Source: an uncultured Lachnospiraceae bacterium (GTDB taxonomy: Bacteria > Bacillota > Clostridia > Lachnospirales > Lachnospiraceae). From it: a DNA stretch of 13,723 nt. The stretch spans positions 1 through 13,723 of the forward strand of contig CALZEZ010000013.1 of assembly GCA_945643825.1 (NCBI GenBank), given 5' to 3'. Positions 6,998 through 13,136 of this stretch are shown here, piece after piece. Below the pieces are notes generated by a model that did no database searches, was not told where the DNA came from, and saw only the letters and a list, made by a program, of their open reading frames with translations. A program made the translations under genes and the position numbers. Position 1 is the stretch's first letter; every line of letters starts with the position of its first letter.

Positions 6998-7762
6998 ATG
7001 AAAGCATGGATTAGAATGAAAGAGTCTGTACTCTATTTCGGTGCTCTATTTATCTTCACCGCAGGGATGGTACATCTGATCGGCAGCCAGGCCACCGTGA
7101 GTAACAGCGTCGGCGGCAGGGAGCTTCCCATCTACTGTGTGGCAACCGATAAGCCACAGATTGCACTCACCTTTGATGCCGCCTGGGGAAATGAGGACAC
7201 AAAACAGATCATGGAGGTACTGCGCAAGCACAATGTGAAGGTCACCTTCTTTATGACCGGGGGATGGGTCAAGGCCTACCCGGACGATGTGAAGCTTATT
7301 CTGGCAGAGGGACACGATCTGGGAAATCACAGTGAAAATCATAAGAACATGAGTAAGCTGTCGGATAAGGAGATTAAGGAAGAGCTGATGGCTGTGCACA
7401 AGCGGGTGCAGGAGCTGACCGGTTATGAGATGTTTCTGTTTCGTCCTCCATATGGGGACTACGACAATCACGTGATCACAGGGGTGAGGGCCTGTGGCTA
7501 TTACCCGATTCAATGGGATGTTGACAGTCTGGACTGGAAGGACTATGGTGTGGACTCCATCATCAATACGGTCTGCAATCACAAGCATCTGGGAAATGGA
7601 AGTATCATCCTGTGCCACAACGGAGCAAAATATACCGCACAGGCTTTAGATACACTTCTTACGAATCTGGAAGAGAAAGGATACGAATTTGTTCCGCTGT
7701 CCCAGTTGATCATCCGGGAGGATTATCATCTGGACCACGAGGGAAGGCAGCATGCGAATTGA
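6998..7762 (+). CDS. Polysaccharide deacetylase, PdaB-like (NodB domain)
   Basis: A 254-residue protein with one N-terminal membrane anchor (about 9-30) and an outward-facing NodB deacetylase domain (about 50-240). The carbohydrate-esterase-4 motifs are present in order: TFDAAWG with catalytic Asp60, HSENH with metal ligands His111 and His115, RPPYGDYD (149-156), DSLDWKD (176-182), and LCHNG with His207. Motif 1 lacks the second Asp of the usual TFDDG, as in sporulation protein PdaB (FDISWG in Bacillus), so this is nearer PdaB than a peptidoglycan- or xylan-active enzyme. PdaB is needed to keep the spore cortex intact. The ATG has AGGA eight bases upstream. It is the only complete plus-strand gene here, lying alone between two minus-strand arabinose operons, and so is probably not part of sugar use. 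Confidence 0.82.
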   Translation: MKAWIRMKESVLYFGALFIFTAGMVHLIGSQATVSNSVGGRELPIYCVATDKPQIALTFDAAWGNEDTKQIMEVLRKHNVKVTFFMTGGWVKAYPDDVKLILAEGHDLGNHSENHKNMSKLSDKEIKEELMAVHKRVQELTGYEMFLFRPPYGDYDNHVITGVRACGYYPIQWDVDSLDWKDYGVDSIINTVCNHKHLGNGSIILCHNGAKYTAQALDTLLTNLEEKGYEFVPLSQLIIREDYHLDHEGRQHAN

Positions 7763-7779
7763 TAGGTGTAATAGACGCA

Positions 7780-7807
7780 GAAATGGCGGGAGAAATCCCG
7801 CCATTTC
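7780..7807 (+). terminator. Hairpin terminator after the deacetylase gene
   Basis: A 12-bp perfect stem (GAAATGGCGGGA with TCCCGCCATTTC) is closed by a GAAA tetraloop, 17 nt after the deacetylase stop. The following T-richness is loose (GTATTTACTGTTCCTTTTTT), so termination may be less sharp than at a canonical site. The stem itself is very stable and could also stop convergent leftward transcripts. Confidence 0.7.
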
Positions 7808-7897
7808 GTATTTACTGTTCCTTTTTTCCGTCGAGGCCTGTAACCGTTATGTTGCGATCCACCTTGGCATCATAGGGATCAGACGAAGATTTAATTT

Positions 7898-7927
7898 ATC
7901 CGGTCTTTCAAAGAAAGGAATCCGGAT
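7898..7927 (-). terminator. Weak hairpin downstream of the cyclase gene
   Basis: ATCCGG (7898-7903) pairs with CCGGAT (7922-7927) and CTTTC with GAAAG across a 3-base loop, with an uneven internal loop between. It lies 27 nt beyond the cyclase stop. The sequence after it on the minus strand is AAATTAAAT rather than a T-run, so it is at best an imperfect terminator; the GC-rich stem at 7780-7807 may serve as the back-up. The rest of 7808-7953 shows nothing recognisable. Confidence 0.3.
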
Positions 7928-7953
7928 ACTCGCCTTACCAATGACAACCTTTG

Positions 7954-9240
7954 TTATTCTCTCCTGTGTTTGTGGCTGTTTTTGTCGCGATACATGCTCT
8001 GATCCGCCTGTTCAATCAGCTCATCCACATCTGTCATTCCCGCGGAGTATGCAAATCCGACAGAAAGCTGGCTCGTTACCGGCGAATTCTCATCCGTAAG
8101 CATGATACCGGGTGATTTTTTGATTGCATCAACAAGCTGTCTGATCTCTGTTTCCATCCTGCCAAGCAGCACCATTAAGAATTCATCTCCACCCATACGG
8201 AATCCGGTTGCACCAATCTTCTGATAGCTGTTGATAAACTCTGCCGTCTTGACAATCAGCTGGTCTCCTGCTTCATGACCACAGACATCATTCATTTGTT
8301 TCAGATTATCAATATCCAGATAGATAATCGCAATGGATTCTTTTCCCTCGTATTGGTCGAGAAACTCCTTCAGATAACGTTTATTGTATAATTGCGTCAT
8401 ACTGTCATGATTGCTGTTCCAGGTGGCAACCGCAAGATTACTCGTGGAAAGAAGCAGATCCGATTCCATCTTTCGCAGGGATTGATACAAATCTTCTATC
8501 TCATCCCCCGTCCGAATCGAAAGCTTATCCAGAGATGATTTTCCTTCATTCTTCTCGATCGACTTTCCATAGTTTGACATTGCTTCGGAGAGAGCATTGA
8601 TTGGAGTAATCACCTCTACCGAGAATTTCCAGACAATAAAAAATGCAGCCAGAGCCGAAACAAGCAGGACACATACGATCAACTGTATCATATACCGAAT
8701 GAGCCTTGCCTTCTCTGCCTTCGTTGAAATACCAACAACCACATAACCCATGTGAATATTAAACGAAGATAGAATGGAATGATAGCTCTCGATTTTGTCC
8801 GAATAATTAATCTGTCCTATTTCTTTACCCTTGATCAGGTCCTCCCTGAAATGCCGCTGCTCGGTATGATAGTCCGCACGGTCTCCCAGAAAGGCGCCTT
8901 CCTTCGATAAATCCGTATCAAAAAGATACCGGCATCCGTCCTCGTCAAACCATACCACTGACAAATCCACAATATCCTCATTGGTATTGCGGTAATCGAT
9001 CAGTTTATTCCACACCTCATAGTAATTGCTGTCACGCAGACCGGTTTCCTTATATAACTGCAGATCATCCCCGTTGATAACCAGTCCGCAGGTCTTCGCA
9101 ACCATATCAGCCATCGAGCTCGTGTGCTTCTGCGTTGTCTCACGAAAGTTGCTATATCCCATCATGATGCTTATCAGAGCAACTAAGCAGACAAATAATA
9201 TTTGAATGTTCAAAATCTTTTGCTTTAATGATTTCTTCAT
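7954..9240 (-). CDS. Membrane diguanylate cyclase with extracytoplasmic sensor domain
   Basis: A 428-residue GGDEF protein that should make c-di-GMP from two GTP. In numbering from the upstream ATG at 9243, helix 1 is about 11-30, an external region about 31-180 carries a likely ligand- or partner-sensing fold, helix 2 is about 183-205, a HAMP-like/linker segment about 206-262, and the cyclase domain about 270-425. The active site is intact: GGDEF at 351-355 with metal-binding Asp310 in YLDIDN. The usual inhibitory RxxD site upstream of GGDEF is absent (KIGA there), so product feedback by that route is not expected. The ATG at 9240 is preferred to the adjacent one because it sits seven bases after GGGG. 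The ribosome site overlaps the TAG of the sugar-binding protein gene, implying coupled translation and a shared pathway. Confidence 0.88.
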   Translation of the reverse strand: MKKSLKQKILNIQILFVCLVALISIMMGYSNFRETTQKHTSSMADMVAKTCGLVINGDDLQLYKETGLRDSNYYEVWNKLIDYRNTNEDIVDLSVVWFDEDGCRYLFDTDLSKEGAFLGDRADYHTEQRHFREDLIKGKEIGQINYSDKIESYHSILSSFNIHMGYVVVGISTKAEKARLIRYMIQLIVCVLLVSALAAFFIVWKFSVEVITPINALSEAMSNYGKSIEKNEGKSSLDKLSIRTGDEIEDLYQSLRKMESDLLLSTSNLAVATWNSNHDSMTQLYNKRYLKEFLDQYEGKESIAIIYLDIDNLKQMNDVCGHEAGDQLIVKTAEFINSYQKIGATGFRMGGDEFLMVLLGRMETEIRQLVDAIKKSPGIMLTDENSPVTSQLSVGFAYSAGMTDVDELIEQADQSMYRDKNSHKHRRE

Positions 9241-9250
9241 CATTCATCCC

Positions 9251-10273
9251 CTAATACTTTCTGGAATCCATATAATCCGCGTAATTCTCATATGTAAACA
9301 CCTTTTCCGGTATATAGATATCAGCAGCCACCGCCTTTCCGGACTCCATATCTTCTATGGCCTTCCTGGCATATTTGGCGATGAGAGGGTTACACTCCAC
9401 AGAAGCACACAGCTTTCCTTCATCCATTTTCACAAAAGCCTCTCGCAGGGCGTCGAAGGAAATCGTAATGACACCGCCGTCCACGCCATAGCCCACGCCC
9501 GCCTGATCCATGGCATTCATCGCGCCAAACATCATGTTATCGTTTTCGGAGATGAGCACATCGAATTTAGGATGCTTCTTCAGGATTTCCTCCATGACTA
9601 CATTGCCTTCCCCCTGTGTAAAGTTGGCGCACTCCATCGCAGCTATCTTCCAATTCGGATGCTTCTCAATCTCGCTTTTCAGTCCTTCCGTTCGGCCAAT
9701 CGCTGCAGTGGCTCCCTTTGTTCCCTCCAAAATAACAATATTCAGCTTATCGTTTTCACGACCGGACTTCTCCAGATATTCCTCAAGAAAATTGATTGCC
9801 TTTCTTCCCTCACCGTTAAAATCCGATCCAATCCAGCATTTATACAAGCTCGGATCTGCGCTCACCTTTCTGTCAACGATCAGAACCGGTATTCCCTTTT
9901 CTTTTGCCAGACAAAGTGCCTCCTCCCAGCCATCCTCCACGATCGGGTCGATGATGATATAGTCCACACCCTGAGCTATCAGGTCATAAACCGCCTTTAC
10001 CTGGCGGTCGGAATCAGAGTTACCATCCACATAGATCAGATTGTAGCCCTCCTCCTTTGTAAAGACAGTAAAGTAATCATTGGTGTTGGCATCCCGCCAG
10101 TCGGATTCCTTTCCGGTCTGAACAAATCCCACTGTGATATAGGCATCATCATACTGTGCCTGCGGTGCACGCTCCAAAACCTTCTCCTTACCGGAGGTCT
10201 GCGTCTGCCCACACCCTGCAAGCAACAGAATTCCCAATATACAAATTGTAAGACACAGTGAGAACTTCTTCAT
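9251..10273 (-). CDS. YtfQ-like sugar-binding lipoprotein without transporter genes
   Basis: A 340-residue periplasmic-binding-protein family 1 lipoprotein of the ribose/galactofuranose-binding class. Signal peptide residues 1-20 end in LLAG with lipidated Cys21. The body aligns by eye with E. coli YtfQ, the galactofuranose-binding protein: SDWR (57-60), the run VYDLIAQGVDYIIIDPIVEDGW (about 95-116), GATAAIGRTEG (187-197), SENDNMMFGAM (242-252) and an Asp in ISFDAL (274). A furanose ligand such as arabinofuranose would suit the beta-L-arabinofuranosidase gene 18 nt upstream, but that is inference. No permease or ATPase accompanies it; the next gene, about 7-10 nt on, is a membrane diguanylate cyclase. 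This suggests it serves as a sensor co-receptor rather than, or as well as, a transport component. The start has GAGAGG six bases upstream. Confidence 0.87.
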   Translation of the reverse strand: MKKFSLCLTICILGILLLAGCGQTQTSGKEKVLERAPQAQYDDAYITVGFVQTGKESDWRDANTNDYFTVFTKEEGYNLIYVDGNSDSDRQVKAVYDLIAQGVDYIIIDPIVEDGWEEALCLAKEKGIPVLIVDRKVSADPSLYKCWIGSDFNGEGRKAINFLEEYLEKSGRENDKLNIVILEGTKGATAAIGRTEGLKSEIEKHPNWKIAAMECANFTQGEGNVVMEEILKKHPKFDVLISENDNMMFGAMNAMDQAGVGYGVDGGVITISFDALREAFVKMDEGKLCASVECNPLIAKYARKAIEDMESGKAVAADIYIPEKVFTYENYADYMDSRKY

Positions 10274-10291
10274 GTCAATCCTCTCGATTCA

Positions 10292-12145
10292 TTAATTCTT
10301 TCTTCTAATCTTAAAATACATCTGATAGGGTTCGTAACCGATATCGCTGATCTTCTTGAAGCTGATACCGGGATCCTGATTCTCTGTCTTAAAGAAAATA
10401 CGGAAATTACCCCATTCTCTTTCGGTATCCGCAGAGAGCTCTTCCTCAGGCTTATCCGTATACAGGCTAAGCACACGCTCCTTATCTGTAATACCGGCTA
10501 ACACATAAGGACCATACCGGAAGGCTCCCATGTCAGAGTCGTCCGGAAGCGGGACAAACTTAAGACCAAGCGGTACTCGAAGCTCTACGCGGTCACCTGC
10601 CTTAAAGGTTCTCTCAAGCTCTACAAATTCTCCGGTTTTGTCTGTCTCACAGAGCTTATCGCCATTCACATAAACGCTCGCCTTCTCTCTGATATAGTCC
10701 GGAACTCGAAGCTTCAGTGTAAAGGCTACCTCACCCTCGGTCTGTATCGTAAGCACGTATTTTCTGAAATCGGGCATGTTCTCAAATGCGCTGGTGGTAT
10801 CGCTGATCGTCTGCTTTGCTGTATTCACAGAGGAATCCTGCAAGCTGCCGTTCATGTGATCCCTGCGCTGTACCAGCATAACCTTATGTCCGTCAATCTC
10901 AAAGGACGCATCCGTGTCTGCATACTGTGTCACATACAGGGTCCGTCCATCCTGATAGTACATAAAACGATTCAATGCTGCATTTGCCTGTACCATTGTT
11001 CCGTGGCAGCAGAAAAAGCTGTCATTCTCACCGGCCCATTCCTTTCTGCTGGCAGCCTTCATCGGAAGAAAATAAGTAAGCAGTCCCTTTTTCTCCCCCT
11101 CATAAAAGCTGACACCCTGCCAGTATGTCTGGGCAAAAAGACCATTCTGCGCATTATATTCTATGTATTGCATGTACTGGGGATCCGTGGTCTGACGGAA
11201 TAAAAACTCCGCAAGACGAATCATGTTGTAAACGGTACAATGCTCCTGATTCTTGTCGCCAAGCCGAGCCTTTAGCTTCTGCCTGGGTGTCCAGATCTCA
11301 CCCTGCGTCTGTCCACCGGTCGCAAAGCATCCACGATCTGTCACAGCACATTTCCAGTAAGCCTGTACAATCTCTAACCATTTCTTTTCCCCCGTCACCT
11401 CATAGGCTCTAGCACAGCCGAGGATCTCGGGTATCGTCGTATTGGCATGCATATTGGTAAGTGCATCCTTACCCTCCAAAAGGGCATCAAAAAGACGACC
11501 TCTGTAATAGCGGTCTAACAAAATGCGATATTTCTCAGCCTTCGTGATTTCCAGAAGCTCGGCCCAGATTTCTAACATTCCTCCGGTTTCCACATCGAGA
11601 ATATCATCAAACTCTTCTCTGGAATACCTTCCGCTCCATTCATAGAACCAGTCTGCAAGCTTGTCAGCAATCATGAGTGCCTGCTCATTCTTCATATATT
11701 TATAGACATCCACTAATCCCATGAACAGCTTGTGCATCGTATATTGCGGTGCCCAGATCGGTTTGCCCTGTCCGATCCAGTATAAATATTTCTCCGGAAT
11801 CGAGGCAACCCATTTGCCACCATTTTCTTCCTGGCAGATTCCAAGCTCTCTCACAATCGTTGTCGCTTTGGCATAGAGCTCCACATCGCCTGTCTCCTGA
11901 TAGGTGAGCGCTGCTGCCGAGAGCCAGTGCCCGAGAAAATGTCCGCGAAGCTGACAGGACGGATCCTCCCAGCCTCCCATCGCCTTAAGATCCACTCCAC
12001 GACCGGAAATTCTTCCGGCTTCCAACAAAAAATTGCGCAGCAGATACTGATTCTCGAGCTTCATCAGATAAGCACGATTCTCACGTTCTCTGCGCAAAAG
12101 CTCTCCCTCATGCAGCTTCACGCTTGTACCGTCTAATGCTCTCAT
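10292..12145 (-). CDS. Beta-L-arabinofuranosidase (DUF1680; GH127/GH146 group)
   Basis: A 617-residue cytoplasmic glycosidase (no signal peptide): an (alpha/alpha)6 barrel (about 20-410) followed by beta-sandwich domains. The unusual zinc-thiolate active site of this group can be recognised: Glu301-His-Cys303 (EHCTVYNMIRLAEF) and the pair Cys379-Cys380 (FFCCHGTM). Cys380 or its neighbour is the expected nucleophile, and Glu283 in GGQTQGE the likely acid/base by comparison with bifidobacterial HypBA1. The N-terminal part (GGWEDPSCQLRGHFLGHWLSA) looks more like GH146 than classical GH127. It would free beta-linked L-arabinofuranose from plant arabino-oligosaccharides or hydroxyproline-linked glycans. 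The ATG at 12145 overlaps the TGA of the small upstream gene by one base; a GTG one codon earlier is possible, but GGAGGAGG is better spaced for the ATG. Confidence 0.87.
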   Translation of the reverse strand: MRALDGTSVKLHEGELLRRERENRAYLMKLENQYLLRNFLLEAGRISGRGVDLKAMGGWEDPSCQLRGHFLGHWLSAAALTYQETGDVELYAKATTIVRELGICQEENGGKWVASIPEKYLYWIGQGKPIWAPQYTMHKLFMGLVDVYKYMKNEQALMIADKLADWFYEWSGRYSREEFDDILDVETGGMLEIWAELLEITKAEKYRILLDRYYRGRLFDALLEGKDALTNMHANTTIPEILGCARAYEVTGEKKWLEIVQAYWKCAVTDRGCFATGGQTQGEIWTPRQKLKARLGDKNQEHCTVYNMIRLAEFLFRQTTDPQYMQYIEYNAQNGLFAQTYWQGVSFYEGEKKGLLTYFLPMKAASRKEWAGENDSFFCCHGTMVQANAALNRFMYYQDGRTLYVTQYADTDASFEIDGHKVMLVQRRDHMNGSLQDSSVNTAKQTISDTTSAFENMPDFRKYVLTIQTEGEVAFTLKLRVPDYIREKASVYVNGDKLCETDKTGEFVELERTFKAGDRVELRVPLGLKFVPLPDDSDMGAFRYGPYVLAGITDKERVLSLYTDKPEEELSADTEREWGNFRIFFKTENQDPGISFKKISDIGYEPYQMYFKIRRKN

Positions 12146-12345
12146 CACTTGTCCTCCTCCGGGTCATTAAGCATCGTCGGAATGCTGCATGCCATCGGGT
12201 TCTTGTTGCAATCCGCACAGCCCATAGTCTCTACCTGCTTGCCGGTGGCACCCTCCTTCACATCCACATTGATATGACCGGTTCCACTTGCCATGCTGGC
12301 ATCCAACTGTGCAACGATATCTTCAATCATTTTCTTCTCATCCAT
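12145..12345 (-). CDS. 66-residue cysteine-containing protein of unknown function
   Basis: A small acidic soluble protein. The N-terminal half is a predicted amphipathic helix (MDEKKMIEDIVAQLDASM). A Gly/Thr-rich middle follows, and then a compact GCADCNKNPMAC segment with three cysteines (43, 46 and 53), capable of binding a metal or forming a disulfide. No membrane segment or signal is seen, and I do not recognise a named family. It is a credible gene: GAGG lies eight bases before the ATG, it starts 19 nt after the CheC-like stop, and its TGA overlaps the next ATG (TGATG), so it is translationally coupled to the glycosidase. Its place in the operon suggests a helper of the phosphatase or the zinc enzyme, but that is only a guess. 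Confidence 0.72.
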   Translation of the reverse strand: MDEKKMIEDIVAQLDASMASGTGHINVDVKEGATGKQVETMGCADCNKNPMACSIPTMLNDPEEDK

Positions 12346-12364
12346 ACCTTTTACCTCACAATCT

Positions 12365-12988
12365 CTATTTATTTTTTGGAGAATCCTTTACCACTAGCGG
12401 CAGTTTACAAATCTCTCTTGCAAAATCAATCGGGTAGATCTGCACCATGGTGGAATCCACAAGATCACCGATCTGAATACGAAGATCCACCTTCACAAGC
12501 TCATCACCAAGGGGACTTAGCATATCCGTCGCGTTGCCTTGATTCCCCTCTACATTTAACAGCACCGTCTTTGGCGGGCTGATGTCAATCGTACGGTCGA
12601 ACATGTTGGACAGCGAGGTTACCGCCGAACCCATCATCTGGTTCATTGCCTCCGACACGGCACTTAAATGCATGTCATTCAATTCCATCTGGATATTGGT
12701 GCCATCCCCAAACATCATCAGGTCTGTAATCACCTTCACATCGTGCTCATTCAAAATCAGTATATTACTTCCGTCTAATCCGACTGTATATTCAATCTGT
12801 ACAAACACACACGGATCAGCATATTCCTTTATCAGAGATTCCCTCGATACTACCTTTGCTCTCGGTGTAGTAATCCAGACCGGACGCTGTACCATCATGT
12901 TCAGCGCTGTCGCAGAGGTTCCAATGCTGATGTTGGAAATCTCCCCCAGAATGTCCAGTTCCTTTTTGCTTAATTCCTGCTCTGCCAT
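12365..12988 (-). CDS. Stand-alone CheC/FliY-type phosphatase domain protein
   Basis: A 207-residue cytoplasmic protein matching the CheC-like domain of the flagellar switch protein FliY, which dephosphorylates CheY-P. Both copies of the active-site pattern D/S-x3-E-x2-N-x22-P are intact: Asp12, Glu16, Asn19, Pro42 and Ser109, Glu113, Asn116, Pro139. The sequence ELNDMHLSAVSEAMNQMMGSA is especially FliY-like. FliY normally continues into a SpoA/FliN domain; here the protein ends in a charged tail and TAG, with another gene starting 19 nt later, so that domain is absent. No flagellar or chemotaxis gene is adjacent. The start ATG has AGGAG nine bases upstream. As first gene of the five-gene operon it probably acts on a response regulator encoded elsewhere; CheX/CheC naming would also be defensible. 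Confidence 0.87.
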   Translation of the reverse strand: MAEQELSKKELDILGEISNISIGTSATALNMMVQRPVWITTPRAKVVSRESLIKEYADPCVFVQIEYTVGLDGSNILILNEHDVKVITDLMMFGDGTNIQMELNDMHLSAVSEAMNQMMGSAVTSLSNMFDRTIDISPPKTVLLNVEGNQGNATDMLSPLGDELVKVDLRIQIGDLVDSTMVQIYPIDFAREICKLPLVVKDSPKNK

Positions 12989-13021
12989 AGCCCACTTCTC
13001 CTATTATCGTCAATTATTTAT

Positions 13022-13050
13022 ATTATAGGTGAAAAACCGCGTATTTGCAA
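13022..13050 (-). promoter_or_regulatory. Sigma-A promoter of the CheC-arabinofuranosidase-cyclase operon
   Basis: Minus strand: TTGCAA (13045-13050), 17 bases, then a perfect TATAAT (13022-13027). The predicted start near 13015 gives a leader of about 27 nt before the ATG at 12988, which fits the ribosome site AGGAG in that leader. It is the only convincing promoter seen upstream of the five minus-strand genes down to 7954. Its -35 is nine bases from the -35 of the divergent promoter. Confidence 0.78.
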
Positions 13051-13059
13051 CCTTGCACA

Positions 13060-13088
13060 TTGACTTTTTGGTATAGGTACTCTATAGT
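13060..13088 (+). promoter_or_regulatory. Sigma-A promoter of the acyl-CoA synthetase gene
   Basis: TTGACT (13060-13065), a 17-base spacer, then TATAGT (13083-13088), each one mismatch from consensus. The expected start is near 13095, about 42 nt before the ATG at 13137. It lies back-to-back with the minus-strand promoter at 13022-13050, so one regulator bound between them could affect both directions. Confidence 0.75.
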
Positions 13089-13136
13089 ATACTTTAGTAG
13101 ATAAAAGCGTTGAAGTGATAAAGAAAGGTAATAATC

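Noticed and set aside
9206..10261. Long plus-strand ORF of 351 codons opposite the YtfQ-like gene, and similar plus-strand ORFs at 128-781 and 785-1138
   Set aside because: They lie antisense to genes with clear family motifs, their translations show no recognisable domain, and no suitable ribosome sites were seen. They are frame shadows.
12145..12364. Small ORF as a remnant SpoA/FliN domain of a broken fliY
   Set aside because: Its 66 residues do not resemble SpoA, it has its own ribosome site and start, and it overlaps the next start in a TGATG coupling.
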